Counted from the first letter of the stretch, positions 1 to 8,295 are shown. The stretch is DNA of 34,232 nucleotides from AV133 sp035567015 (GCA_035567015.1 DATMPQ010000094.1:1-34232), one strand, 5' to 3'. Numbers and translations: made by a program. The notes: generated by a model from the letters alone, not told the origin.

Positions 1-147
1 CCACGCCTCGATGGAAGCTCATTCTTTACGCCAGAACTCCGCGCTTGTTTTCTAGCGGAAGGCGCACGCATCTTCCGTTCGAAAGCACTCTTAGCCGCCA
101 ATCCGAGCGACCGTCCGCGCTTCAAACAAACAGGTAGGGGCGATTGA
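1..147 (+). CDS. Possible C-terminal fragment of an unrecognised protein (runs off left edge)
   Basis: Frame 1 is open from the first base to a TGA at 145-147, giving 48 residues without a start codon inside the window. The translated text is mixed-composition and protein-like (contains FTPELRACFLAEGARIF), but I do not recognise a family. Forty-eight open codons at this base composition can occur by chance, so this is only a candidate for the tail of a gene lying to the left. Nothing else coding is evident in 1-180. Confidence 0.25.
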   Translation, partial: PRLDGSSFFTPELRACFLAEGARIFRSKALLAANPSDRPRFKQTGRGD

Positions 148-180
148 CCTCAATCGCCCGCGGGCGAACTAAGACGGCAA

Positions 181-232
181 TTGTAGCGGAAGCCGTTGGC
201 TTCCCATGGGACGACGGCGTCGTCCCCTACAG
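181..232. repeat. Palindromic CTGTAG-type element at the 3' end of the sulfotransferase gene
   Basis: The outer arms are TTGTAG (181-186) and CTACAG (227-232). Two hairpins lie inside: stem 188-194/198-204 (GGAAGCC with GGCTTCC, loop GTT) and stem 208-215/219-226 (GGGACGAC with GTCGTCCC, loop GGC). The right arm, read on the minus strand, supplies the terminal CTG TAG of the sulfotransferase gene. It has the same layout as the elements at 10192, 12942 and 16940. Confidence 0.75.
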
Positions 233-988
233 CGTCCAATCCGAGCAATCCCAGCCAAGCATTTGCTCAACCTTGGCGATGTCTTCCGAAAAGATATCGC
301 GCAGATATTGTCGCTCCTCCGGCGTGATCACGCGCTCGTACGGCACAACATTTCTGTCCTTGTTCCGTCGCCCGATCAACGGTCGCACGCCAAGGAAACG
401 AAAAACGGAATCGAGCGTTTCGCGATTTTTGTCTCGAAACTCTTCCGACTTGATGATCTTGATTTGCTCTCTCGGAAAAAATTGGAACAGCCGCGCGAGC
501 TGCTCGGAATAAAAACCTCGATCGACATAAGAGAACCGGCGCGATTGCAACGGCAGCGCTTCCCGCATCCGGCTTTTCTCCTCCTTCACCGCCTCCAGGA
601 AATCGAGCGACTCTCGACCCTTGAAGCGTTGCATGTTCCAATGGGCAAACGCCCGCTCGATTGGATTTCGTAAGAGCACGAGCAGTTTGAGCTTCGGATC
701 GTATTTCCAAATCCGTTCGATGGCTGGTTTCCAATAAACATAAATCGGCGTGCATTCGCCTGCGATGGACCAACGGCGCTTGAGATGAAAACTGCCATGA
801 AGAGCATTGTAATCTGCCTCTCCGGCGAAACGCTCTTCGTCATCGAAAAAGTGCAGCTCCTGCTCATCCGGCAACGCGATCTCCGGATGTTTGCTCAAAA
901 AATAATGCAGAGCGGTCGTCCCCGATTTTTGTGCGCCCGCAACAATGAAATCGAGGCGTTCGATCTTTCGTGGCTTAGTTCCGAACAT
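227..988 (-). CDS. Sulfotransferase family protein (PAPS-dependent)
   Basis: Predicted cytoplasmic sulfotransferase that would move sulfate from PAPS to a hydroxyl or amino group of an unknown acceptor, plausibly a glycan or lipid. The 5'-phosphosulfate-binding loop AGAQKSGTTALHYF lies at residues 17-30, and a 3'-phosphate-binding-like segment RNPIERAFAHW at 107-117. In that segment the serine usual in the family is alanine. The length (253 aa) fits single-domain bacterial members. I chose the ATG at 988 because it sits a few residues before the conserved core; a TTG at 1003 would add five residues. No clear Shine-Dalgarno is visible. The gene ends in CTG TAG inside the palindromic element at 181-232. 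Its acceptor cannot be told from context. Confidence 0.85.
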   Translation of the reverse strand: MFGTKPRKIERLDFIVAGAQKSGTTALHYFLSKHPEIALPDEQELHFFDDEERFAGEADYNALHGSFHLKRRWSIAGECTPIYVYWKPAIERIWKYDPKLKLLVLLRNPIERAFAHWNMQRFKGRESLDFLEAVKEEKSRMREALPLQSRRFSYVDRGFYSEQLARLFQFFPREQIKIIKSEEFRDKNRETLDSVFRFLGVRPLIGRRNKDRNVVPYERVITPEERQYLRDIFSEDIAKVEQMLGWDCSDWTL

Positions 989-1111
989 CACGACGACGAT
1001 CAATCAAGAGCCGCCCCTTGCTGGACGCAATCGCATTCCTTATTAGGAGCCGCCAGGTAGCTTGTTGATTTTTTTGTAACTCCGGAATCCGCTTTGCTGT
1101 CTTGAGTAGTA

Positions 1112-1306
1112 ATGGGCTCTGCGTTGAATAGGTTCGCTCGCGCCGTGTCGGCTCTGGCTGAAATCATAGTCGTCGTGGCGATCATCGCCCTGCTCGCCGC
1201 CATCGCGACCACCGGCTTTCTTCGTGCGCGAAAACACAGGAAGTTCACCGAGATCCGGCGCAACCCTTCCCCGGTCAATTCAGCCGTGGATCGATACACG
1301 CCCTGA
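1112..1306 (+). pseudogene. Degenerate type IV pilin/pseudopilin-like fragment
   Basis: A 64-codon frame that resembles the N-terminus of type II secretion pseudopilins. It has a hydrophobic helix AEIIVVVAIIALLAAIATTG followed by FLRARK and later SAVDRY. Intact relatives start with a prepilin peptidase site (G followed by FTLIE) directly before the helix and run well beyond 100 residues. Here the cleavage-site text reads VSALAEI, so the Gly/Phe junction is lost and the frame stops soon after the first motif. It is best read as a decayed remnant, although a very short membrane peptide cannot be excluded. It lies just upstream of the S46 peptidase gene. The adjoining stretch 989-1111 shows no other gene. 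Confidence 0.45.
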
Positions 1307-1364
1307 CCGGCCAAGTCGCTCGAGAAGAGTTGTCGGGCTCGCGCCTGCGACCTATGATTCGCGC

Positions 1365-3485
1365 ATGTCTCACGCCTCGCGCAGCCTGCGCTTCCTCGGC
1401 TGGTCAATTCTTAGTCTCACGATCGCTTTCGGTACACCCGCGTTTGCCGACGAAGGGATGTGGCTCTTCAATTCGCCGCCGCTCAAGCAACTGAAGGAAA
1501 GATATCATTTCGACCCGGCGCGCCTGTGGCTCGATCGTTTGCAAAAAGCCAGCGTCCGTTTCAACTCCGGTGGTAGCGGCTCGTTCGTTTCCGCGACTGG
1601 TCTGGTCATCACCAACCACCACATCGGCGCCGATGCGCTCCAGAAATTCAGCGACGAGCAGCACAATTATCTCCGCGATGGCTTTTACGCCAGAACGCGC
1701 ACGGAGGAAAAGAAATGTATCGATCTTGAACTGAACGTGCTCATGTCGATCGAAGACGTGACCGCGCGGGTCAATGGCGCCGTGAAATCGGAAATGACGA
1801 GCGAGCAAGCCTCAGATGCGCGCAAGTCGGTGATCGCGGCGATTGAAAAGGAGAGCAAGGACAAAACCGGCCTTCGTTCCGATGTCGTTACGCTTTATCA
1901 GGGCGGCGCGTATCATCTTTATCGCTACAAACGTTACGATGACGTCCGGCTCGTCTTCGCGCCCGAGCAGCAGATCGCATTTTACGGCGGCGATCCCGAC
2001 AACTTCGAGTACCCGCGGTTCGATCTCGATATCTGCCTCTTTCGCGTTTACGAAAACGGGCAGCCCGCCAAGATCGACAATTATTTGAAATTCAACCCGC
2101 GCGGTCCGGTTGACGGCGAGCTCACGTTCGTAAGCGGCCATCCCGGCAAAACGGATCGACAGCTCACCGTCGATGAGCTCGCCGATATGCGCGACCGCGA
2201 GTTGCCGCGGATTTTGACGATGTTCAAGCGGCGCGAAGTTCTCCTTCACAGTTTCGGCGAACGCACTTTCGAAAATGAGCGCCGCGTTCGCGACGATTTC
2301 TTTGGCGTGCAAAATAACCGCAAACGCTACGACGGCTATCTGGCCGGCCTGCTCGACCCGCAAATTTGGCAGTCACTGCAAGCCCGCGAACAAAAACTGC
2401 GGGACGCAATCTCGAGCGATCCAAAGTTAACATCGACAATTAGCGCGTATGATCGCGTCAAGAACGCGCAGGTCGAGGTCGCCAAGAATGCGCGCGTTTA
2501 CAATTACTTCGAAATGGAGCGCCCCAGGTTCGGCGTCTATCGGCAACCGCGCGCATTTTACAGCACGCTTTTCAAATATGCCCGCTTGCTCGTCCGTGCC
2601 GCCGATGAACGTGCGAAGCCAAACGGCGAACGTTTCGAAGAATTTCGCGACAGCGCACGCGAGTCGCTCGAACTGGAGCTTTTTTCCACCGAGCCGGTTT
2701 ATGACGATGTCGAATTGCTCACGCTCACCGACTCATTCACCGATCTCGCGAGCGCGTTCGGCGCCAACGATCCGCTGGTCAAGATGGTGCTGGGCGACAA
2801 ATCGCCGGTCGAGCGCGCATCCGAATTGATCAAGGGAACGCAGCTCAAAGATGTCGCGTTCCGGAAAAAACTTTATGCCGGCGGCAAGTCCGCACTCGAA
2901 GCGGTGCACGACCCGATGATCGACATTGCGATTGCCATTGATGCAACGGGGCGCCAGGCGAAGAAGGTTTTCGAGACGCAGGAAGAAATCAAGCAACAGG
3001 CCTATGCCGAAATCGCGAAGGCGCGCTTCGCAACGGAAGGGACCAACACCTATCCCGATGCCACGTTCACGCTCCGGCTCTCGTACGGAAGGGTGCGTGG
3101 CTACGAGGAAAACGGAAAACAAATTCCCGCGTTCACAAACTTTGCCGGCATGTATGAGCGCGCCGGCGAGCACGAAAACAAACCGCCGTTCGACTTGCCG
3201 CAGCGTTGGATCGACAAGAAAAACAAGCTGGCTTTGACAACGCCGTTCGATTTCGTTTCCGACGCCGACATCATTGGTGGCAACAGCGGCAGCCCGGTGG
3301 TGAATCAAGCGGGCGAATTCGTCGGCATCATTTTCGACGGCAACATTCAGTCGCTTGTGCTCGATTGCATTTTCACCGACAAACAAGCGCGCGCCGTGTC
3401 TGTCGATTCCGCCGCCATTCTCGAAGCGTTGCGCAATGTTTACGACGCGCAACCGCTGGTGGACGAATTGTCCAGCGCGAAATAG
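1365..3485 (+). CDS. S46 family dipeptidyl-peptidase (DPP7/DPP11-like), secreted
   Basis: Serine exopeptidase of clan PA that removes dipeptides from the N-termini of oligopeptides in the periplasm. The first 28 residues form a Sec signal peptide ending AFGTPAFA. The mature protein has the chymotrypsin-like elements of the family: TNHHIG with the catalytic histidine at 85/86, an aspartate at 220/222 in RFDLDICLF, and nucleophile Ser641 in GGNSGSPVV. Eighteen residues past the serine lies Gly659 (IIFDGN). I believe this is the specificity position that is Arg in acidic-residue-specific DPP11 and Gly in DPP7, so a hydrophobic or broad preference is more likely; that alignment is from memory. 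The length (706 aa) is typical. I chose ATG 1365 because it places the signal peptide at the N-terminus; the frame extends upstream to 1224 without a signal. No Shine-Dalgarno is evident. Confidence 0.92.
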   Translation: MSHASRSLRFLGWSILSLTIAFGTPAFADEGMWLFNSPPLKQLKERYHFDPARLWLDRLQKASVRFNSGGSGSFVSATGLVITNHHIGADALQKFSDEQHNYLRDGFYARTRTEEKKCIDLELNVLMSIEDVTARVNGAVKSEMTSEQASDARKSVIAAIEKESKDKTGLRSDVVTLYQGGAYHLYRYKRYDDVRLVFAPEQQIAFYGGDPDNFEYPRFDLDICLFRVYENGQPAKIDNYLKFNPRGPVDGELTFVSGHPGKTDRQLTVDELADMRDRELPRILTMFKRREVLLHSFGERTFENERRVRDDFFGVQNNRKRYDGYLAGLLDPQIWQSLQAREQKLRDAISSDPKLTSTISAYDRVKNAQVEVAKNARVYNYFEMERPRFGVYRQPRAFYSTLFKYARLLVRAADERAKPNGERFEEFRDSARESLELELFSTEPVYDDVELLTLTDSFTDLASAFGANDPLVKMVLGDKSPVERASELIKGTQLKDVAFRKKLYAGGKSALEAVHDPMIDIAIAIDATGRQAKKVFETQEEIKQQAYAEIAKARFATEGTNTYPDATFTLRLSYGRVRGYEENGKQIPAFTNFAGMYERAGEHENKPPFDLPQRWIDKKNKLALTTPFDFVSDADIIGGNSGSPVVNQAGEFVGIIFDGNIQSLVLDCIFTDKQARAVSVDSAAILEALRNVYDAQPLVDELSSAK

Positions 3486-3519
3486 CGCTGTGTATTATTG
3501 TCATTCCGAGCGAAACGGA

Positions 3520-3600
3520 AGACAGCTGTCTCGGCTGTGAAGGCAGACAGGCGTCCCGCCTGTCGGTGGCGCAAACGACAGGCCAGAGGCCTGTCTGCCT
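3520..3600. repeat. Palindromic element with two identical-stem hairpins (GACAGGC/GCCTGTC)
   Basis: A 12-bp perfect outer inverted repeat (AGGCAGACAGGC at 3541-3552, its complement at 3589-3600) encloses two hairpins with the same 7-bp stem: 3546-3552/3558-3564 (loop GTCCC) and 3577-3583/3589-3595 (loop CAGAG). A 12-bp palindrome, AGACAGCTGTCT, precedes it at 3520-3531. It lies between the convergent S46 peptidase and hydrolase genes, so it could act as a bidirectional terminator. Its ends differ from the CTGTAG type but its two-hairpin plan is the same. Confidence 0.7.
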
Positions 3601-3630
3601 TGACCGGCTAGAAGCCCGTCTTCCGACGCG

Positions 3631-4440
3631 TCAACGTAGTTGCTTCAGTAGCGTTTTCCAGTGCGCCCAGGCGTCGTCGCGTGCTTTTTTGTTCGCTTCG
3701 TTTGCGTTTGGCGACTCGCCTTCGCGCATGAAGCCGTGGGTGGCGCCTTTGTAAATCACCGGCTCGTATTTCTTGCCCGCTGCTTTCATTATCTCTTCCG
3801 CTTTCCCGATGGTCGCATTCACCCGCTCGTCGTTCTCAGCATAGAATCCGTAAACCGGACACGGAATGTTCGCGATTTTCGATGCGTCATCCGGTGCCGT
3901 CCCATAAAATGAATACGCCGCTTTCAGTTTTGGATTTTCGTTCGCGTAAGCAAAAGTCGCTCCCCCGCCCCAGCAAAATCCGCACACGGCGAGCGTTCCA
4001 TTGCACGCCGGAATTTTCAGCGCGTAATCGGAGGTTGCATCGAGATCGGCTTTGATTTGTTCTTTCGGCAAGGCCGAGATCGCTTTGCGCGCTCCATCGA
4101 CATCTTCAAATTTTTGGCCGCTGAGCAAATCAGGCGCAATTGCGATGACGCCGTTCTCGGCAAGCTGATCGCAGACGCCCCGCACCCAGTCGGTCAGGCC
4201 GAAGATTTCGTGAATGACGAGGACGACTGGTGCTTTGTCTTTGCGTTCCGGATAAACGACGAACCCCGAAAGCTTTCGGGACTCGCCCGATTTAAAATTG
4301 ACCCACTCGCCGTGGCGCGGCGATTTATTCAGGCGCTCCTTCGCCCAATCCTGTGCTTGCGCGTTACAAAGAGGATCGCACATAATTACCACTACCAACG
4401 CTGCGACGAGCATGTTGGCAACAGGGAGTGCGCGTTGCAT
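3631..4440 (-). CDS. Dienelactone hydrolase family protein, exported
   Basis: Alpha/beta-hydrolase of the dienelactone hydrolase family. These enzymes use a Cys-His-Asp triad, and many members with this annotation hydrolyse uncharacterised esters or lactones. The nucleophile Cys156 sits in GFCWGG, with Asp204 (AENDER) and His235 (GATHGF) completing the triad. Glu78 in IHEIFG matches the glutamate that activates the cysteine in the prototype. A hydrophobic N-terminus (MLVAALVVVIMCDPLCNA) suggests export to the periplasm. The length (269 aa) is normal for a DLH with a signal peptide. It is preceded 27 bases upstream by the DoxX gene on the same strand, so the two may be co-transcribed. The substrate is unknown. 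Confidence 0.88.
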   Translation of the reverse strand: MQRALPVANMLVAALVVVIMCDPLCNAQAQDWAKERLNKSPRHGEWVNFKSGESRKLSGFVVYPERKDKAPVVLVIHEIFGLTDWVRGVCDQLAENGVIAIAPDLLSGQKFEDVDGARKAISALPKEQIKADLDATSDYALKIPACNGTLAVCGFCWGGGATFAYANENPKLKAAYSFYGTAPDDASKIANIPCPVYGFYAENDERVNATIGKAEEIMKAAGKKYEPVIYKGATHGFMREGESPNANEANKKARDDAWAHWKTLLKQLR

Positions 4441-4467
4441 GCAAACTTAGATGTCGATCTTGTGTAA

Positions 4468-4911
4468 CTAACGTGTCGCAGCCGCTGCTTTTCCTTTGCC
4501 CATCAGTGCATCAATGCTCCAGCGGCCGGGGCCGTAGAAGAAAACGAACAAGAAGAACCAACAATAGAAGATCGCCAGCTCGCCTTTGTTTGAAACTTCC
4601 GGTCCGGCGCTCGAGATTGGGAAAAACTTGGCCATCGGCGTCGCGGCGTTAGCGACGTGAATCATGAAATAAGCTACCGCCATCTCGCCGCTGCAGATGA
4701 ATGCGGCCAGCCGCGTGAGCAATCCAAATGCAATAAGCAAGCCCCCGACAAGCTGAATCCAGCCACCGACTTGCAGCATCGGTTTATCTGAACCGGGCAT
4801 TCCACCAAACATGCCCAGGACTATTTGCCCGCCATGGGAGGCAAACATCAAACCAACGATCAGCCGCGTAATGCAGTAAAATGGATCCGCAAATCGATTG
4901 AGAGAATTCAT
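4468..4911 (-). CDS. DoxX family membrane protein
   Basis: Small integral inner-membrane protein of 147 aa with four predicted helices: around residues 12-35, 47-66, 68-90 and 109-128. The family signature is seen in RLIVGLMFASHGGQ near the N-terminus, the glycine-rich VGGWIQLVGGLLIAFG, and the final FFYGPGRWSID. DoxX-like proteins are linked to quinone-related or redox-stress functions, but most members including this one have no proven role. It begins with ATG and lies directly upstream of the dienelactone hydrolase gene in the same direction. Confidence 0.85.
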   Translation of the reverse strand: MNSLNRFADPFYCITRLIVGLMFASHGGQIVLGMFGGMPGSDKPMLQVGGWIQLVGGLLIAFGLLTRLAAFICSGEMAVAYFMIHVANAATPMAKFFPISSAGPEVSNKGELAIFYCWFFLFVFFYGPGRWSIDALMGKGKAAAATR

Positions 4912-4951
4912 GGCTGGCAGGCTGAACGATGTCGATCTTGGATGTCAAGGA

Positions 4952-5062
4952 AATGACGAATGGCAAATGTCTAACGACGAAGGAATGATTAAATCCGAAT
5001 GACGAAAGAAAGACCTTGTTTCGTTTCTCGTCATTCGTGCATTCGAATTTCGTTCGTCATTC
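4952..5062. repeat. Intergenic repeat built from the word AATGACGA and its complement
   Basis: The word AATGACGA occurs at 4952 and 4998 and its complement TCGTCATT at 5028 and 5054, often with a flanking G/C. Copies 4996-5005 and 5028-5037 form a perfect 10-bp stem (CGAATGACGA) with a 22-base loop. The 248-base gap 4912-5159 between ispH and doxX holds this repeat and a GC-rich stretch with small palindromes (5092-5140). No ORF there looks real. Confidence 0.6.
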
Positions 5063-5159
5063 TTTTCACATCGGATCGCCTCGCGATGGGACTCAGAGGC
5101 GATTGCGGCGAGGGCGCCGCAATTGGCACGCGAGGCGCGTGCGCTCCCCAGAAGAAGAA

Positions 5160-6398
5160 TTACGCTGCTAGTTCGAGTTCCTGGCGCGGGATTCCGCGCA
5201 ACTCGAAAAGGCGGATCAAAGTTTCTTCGATCAAGTTATTCGGGCAGGAAGCGCCCGCAGTGATGCCGACCACGATCGGGCCACGCGGCAGCCAGTTTTT
5301 CGCAATGACTTCACGTTTCTCGTGCAGGTTGTAATGCTTGATCTCATCGCATGAAAGGAGACGCGAGGCGTTGAGCACGAAATAGGTGGGCAACTTTTCC
5401 TCGCCCATCTCGGCCAAATGCGATGTGTTCGAGCTATTATAGCCGCCGACGACCAGTAACAGGTCCATTTTGATGTTGAACAGCTCCCGCAACGCATCCT
5501 GACGTTCCTGGGTTGCGCCGCAAATCGTATCGAAGAAGCGAAAATTCTTTGCCGCCAGATCCGGCCCATCTCGATCCACGATTGCCCGCCGGATGCGCCG
5601 CTGCACTTCCTCGGTTTCGCCGCGGAGCATCGTCGTTTGATTGGCCACGCCCACTGTTTGCAGATGCACGTCCGGATCGAAGCCGGGCGAATAAGCGCCG
5701 CGAAATCTCTCGAGAAAAGCCTGTTTATCGCCACCGCGCCGAATGTATTCGCAAACGTAATCGGTATCGGCAAGCGTCAACACAACGAGATAATGCCCCG
5801 AGCCATCGCCCAGGGCGCGCGAGCTGGTTGCCTTGGTCTCCTCATGCTCGGCCTTGCCATGGATAATGGAGGTAGCAGATTCGCTCGCGTATTTGCGGAC
5901 GCGTTTCCAAACACTCATTACGTCGCCGCACGTGGTATCGACGATTTGACAGCCGCGCTCCTTGATCTGCTGCAAGATCGATAGTTCCGTTCCGAACGCC
6001 GGCACGATTACCACGTCCTCGGGTTGCAGATCGGAGATTTCGGCCTGCTTGTTTTTCCCCATCAAGTTCTTGATACCTAACGAGGAGATTTGCTCGTTGA
6101 CTTCGGGATTGTGAATGATCTCACCGACGATAAAAAGCCGCCGGTCCTTGAAAACTTTGCGCGCGGCATAAGCAAGATCGATCGCGCGCTCGACGCCATA
6201 GCAAAAACCGAATTGTTTGGCCAGGCGCACAGTCGTCTCGTCCACCGAAAGCACCCCGCCGGTGCGACGGATTTTTTCCACAATATCGCTGCGATAATGC
6301 GATTCGACCTGTTCCTGCACCGCCGCCATCACGTCCGGCGTGCGCAAGTTCATTTTCTCGCGCGCCGTCGTGCCGCTGGAAATAAGGTTCGTGCTCAC
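5160..6398 (-). CDS. ispH: 4-hydroxy-3-methylbut-2-enyl diphosphate reductase (IspH), long form
   Basis: Last enzyme of the MEP pathway. It reduces HMBPP to isopentenyl and dimethylallyl diphosphate using a [4Fe-4S] cluster in the cytoplasm. The three cluster cysteines are visible: Cys66 in FGFCYGVERA, Cys157 in DTTCGDV and Cys385 in GASCPNNLIEE. Substrate-binding text such as EIIHNPEV and the TSHLAE segment is also present. At 412 aa it is of the long type known from cyanobacteria and plastids rather than the roughly 315-aa E. coli type. The start is at ATG 6398; ATG 6353 (MNLRTPDV) is an alternative. It is the last gene of a minus-strand group with the L,D-transpeptidase (28 bases upstream) and the acyltransferase. 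It feeds UppS and the squalene-synthase-like enzyme further along. Confidence 0.95.
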   Translation of the reverse strand: MSTNLISSGTTAREKMNLRTPDVMAAVQEQVESHYRSDIVEKIRRTGGVLSVDETTVRLAKQFGFCYGVERAIDLAYAARKVFKDRRLFIVGEIIHNPEVNEQISSLGIKNLMGKNKQAEISDLQPEDVVIVPAFGTELSILQQIKERGCQIVDTTCGDVMSVWKRVRKYASESATSIIHGKAEHEETKATSSRALGDGSGHYLVVLTLADTDYVCEYIRRGGDKQAFLERFRGAYSPGFDPDVHLQTVGVANQTTMLRGETEEVQRRIRRAIVDRDGPDLAAKNFRFFDTICGATQERQDALRELFNIKMDLLLVVGGYNSSNTSHLAEMGEEKLPTYFVLNASRLLSCDEIKHYNLHEKREVIAKNWLPRGPIVVGITAGASCPNNLIEETLIRLFELRGIPRQELELAA

Positions 6399-6426
6399 AA
6401 AATCGCGCGGCGATTCACGCCGGCAC

Positions 6427-7092
6427 TTACTCCAATAAATTACCGCTCGGTTTAGTGAACGCCGCGTCGGTAATCATCAATCGCGGATCGGGATCGGGCG
6501 CCTTCGAATCATCCACCCGCTGCACTTTAGGACCAATGGTTTCATCTTCCGGTTGCGACGTCGCGATGTTCACCGGCGTGCCGATCTTCACGAGCGCAAA
6601 AAACTTCGGCGCAGCTTCCCCGTGCAATCGGATGCAACCGTGGGTTCGCGGATTGGGATGGACGAAACCTTGGTGAAATCCGTAGGCAGGAGCAAACTCA
6701 CACCAGTAGCCCATTGGGTAACCAACGTAGCGGCCTGCTCCGCCACCGGTAGAGGGAACAACGCGATCGCCCTGCACGCTGAATCCGTATGATCCAGAGC
6801 GCTTGTGTTCCTCTTTTGCGTAAATGGTGAAACTGCCCTTCGGTGTCGGCTTCTCCGGAATACCGACGGAACACGCCACCGCCATTAAGCAGCGATCGCC
6901 CTCCATAACATAAATATTTTCCTTGGAGAGCGAAACCTTCACCCGCACCGCGGACGGATCGTGCGGGCGATAAGCGGTCACATGATAATTACCGCCGGAT
7001 ACCCTGGAGGTCGTCTCGCAGCTCGTTAGCATCGCTGCACACGCCACTGCTGCCAGCAAAAACAAAGGGGAAATGAGTCGCATAAGTTCCAT
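6427..7092 (-). CDS. L,D-transpeptidase (YkuD domain) lipoprotein
   Basis: Periplasmic enzyme that makes 3-3 peptidoglycan cross-links or anchors proteins to peptidoglycan. The N-terminus is a lipoprotein signal peptide with a lipobox ending LTSC (Cys25). The YkuD catalytic domain spans about residues 50-175, with His140 (YGFHQG) and the nucleophile Cys153 in RTHGCIRL. The residue before HGC is Thr rather than the usual Ser. The C-terminal 40 residues are polar and unrecognised. I chose ATG 7092 because it gives a compact lipoprotein signal; ATG 7083 also works, and the frame extends to 7131 into the end of the acyltransferase gene. It probably shares an operon with that gene and with ispH. 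Confidence 0.88.
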   Translation of the reverse strand: MELMRLISPLFLLAAVACAAMLTSCETTSRVSGGNYHVTAYRPHDPSAVRVKVSLSKENIYVMEGDRCLMAVACSVGIPEKPTPKGSFTIYAKEEHKRSGSYGFSVQGDRVVPSTGGGAGRYVGYPMGYWCEFAPAYGFHQGFVHPNPRTHGCIRLHGEAAPKFFALVKIGTPVNIATSQPEDETIGPKVQRVDDSKAPDPDPRLMITDAAFTKPSGNLLE

Positions 7093-7117
7093 ACTGGAAA
7101 AGGTCCGCGTCGTTTTG

Positions 7118-8188
7118 TCAACCATCGACAAGTTCTGGTGACTCAGTTCTCGATATAACGTGTGATGGCGCTTGGTCTGGCTGGAGGATCTCGTCGAATG
7201 GAGGCAGAACGTACGCGTAAAATGGATAAGGCCGCTCGGCGTTCACGGGGCGGTAACGCCAAAGTTTGTACATCCATAGCCACGGTGCTGGATGTTTGCG
7301 CACATAAGGTTCAAAAGAATTCCAGCACACTTGCGCGATCTGCTGATGTGTCATTCCGGCCGTGTTATCGATCTTCGGATGAAAAATGATCCGATACCGT
7401 CCATCTGGCAGCGGTTCGCAATGCGCGGGAACAATCGGCACGCCGGTTCGTTCGTGCAGCCAGGCGTGCGCAAATGTCACACTGGTTTTTAAGCCAAAAC
7501 AATCGATCGCAACCGCACCCTGGTTTGGCGGCACGGTGAGATCCACCAGCAGCGCGGTGCGTCCTTTTCGTCGGAGCACTTTGTAAAGCCGAACGAGCCC
7601 TCGCTCGCGCGGAATCAATTCGTGCCCGGATTGTTGGCGCAGTTCTTTGAAAATGGGATCGAGCAGCGAGTTCTTGAATTCCTGCGCGACGATCGTGCCG
7701 GTCAGACCGAGAAATCCACAGACCAGACTAAGCCATTCAAAATTGCTGTAGTGATAGCACGCAACCATCACGCTGTGCTCCGGGCCGGTGGCACGCGCGA
7801 TCTCATCGTAGTTCTCCAGTTCGATGTAACGCGAGAAATTCTCGCGCGTAAGACGCGGACTCCACAAAAAGTCCAGCATCGTTCGCGTGAAATGCTGAAA
7901 CGATTGGCTAGCAATTTTGCGCCGCTCACCAATCGACAATTGATCGCCAAAGGCGACCTTCAGATTGCTCAGGGCGACTTTACGGCGGGGTCGATCCAAG
8001 ACCGACATCGCCGCGCCGAGAAACTGCGCCAGGTGGAAGCAGATTTTTCTCGACAAAAGTGGAACCAGCTTTGTCGCGAGACGAAGCCCGATCCATTCAA
8101 GCCGGTAACGAATTTTTTTCCAACTCGAACGCACCGCGCATTCTAAGCACGCGCTGCGCGACTCGCTAGGTGTTCTGTTTGTCACCAA
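7118..8188 (-). CDS. Lysophospholipid acyltransferase family protein (LpxL/HtrB type)
   Basis: Inner-membrane acyltransferase related to the late lipid A acyltransferases LpxL/LpxM, which add secondary acyl chains from acyl-ACP. The family catalytic motif HX4(D/E) is present as His146 and Glu151 in CYHYSNFEW, followed by the acceptor-side segment IPRERGLVRL around 192-201. The N-terminal stretch 30-65 is amphipathic/hydrophobic, as expected for membrane attachment. The 356-aa length is slightly long. There is no ATG near the N-terminus: the frame opens with TTG 8188 followed by GTG 8185, so the exact start is uncertain. It is the first gene of the minus-strand group with the L,D-transpeptidase and ispH. 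The acyl acceptor is inferred, not shown. Confidence 0.82.
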   Translation of the reverse strand: MVTNRTPSESRSACLECAVRSSWKKIRYRLEWIGLRLATKLVPLLSRKICFHLAQFLGAAMSVLDRPRRKVALSNLKVAFGDQLSIGERRKIASQSFQHFTRTMLDFLWSPRLTRENFSRYIELENYDEIARATGPEHSVMVACYHYSNFEWLSLVCGFLGLTGTIVAQEFKNSLLDPIFKELRQQSGHELIPRERGLVRLYKVLRRKGRTALLVDLTVPPNQGAVAIDCFGLKTSVTFAHAWLHERTGVPIVPAHCEPLPDGRYRIIFHPKIDNTAGMTHQQIAQVCWNSFEPYVRKHPAPWLWMYKLWRYRPVNAERPYPFYAYVLPPFDEILQPDQAPSHVISRTESPELVDG

Positions 8189-8207
8189 TCCGCCGGGCCG
8201 AGACGGT

Positions 8208-8295
8208 AGGTGGATCGAGCAGTCCCTGCTCGATGCTAAGTTTGGCGGCGAAGCCGCATTATTTTACCATCGTCCGCGGAGCGGCCGATCCACCT
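8208..8295. repeat. Palindromic element with GGTGGATCG/CGATCCACC ends
   Basis: A perfect 10-bp outer inverted repeat (AGGTGGATCG at 8208-8217, its complement at 8286-8295) encloses at least two hairpins: 8215-8222/8226-8233 (TCGAGCAG with CTGCTCGA, loop TCC) and 8245-8249/8253-8257 (GCGGC with GCCGC, loop GAA). A run of five T follows the right arm. It fills most of the 8189-8391 gap between the divergent acyltransferase and phosphatase-SHMT genes. The same plan as the CTGTAG elements is used with different end sequences. Confidence 0.7.

Noticed and set aside
2733..3452. Long minus-strand frame opposite the S46 peptidase gene
   Set aside because: It is antisense to a conserved enzyme and its composition is that of a shadow frame; no motif was found.
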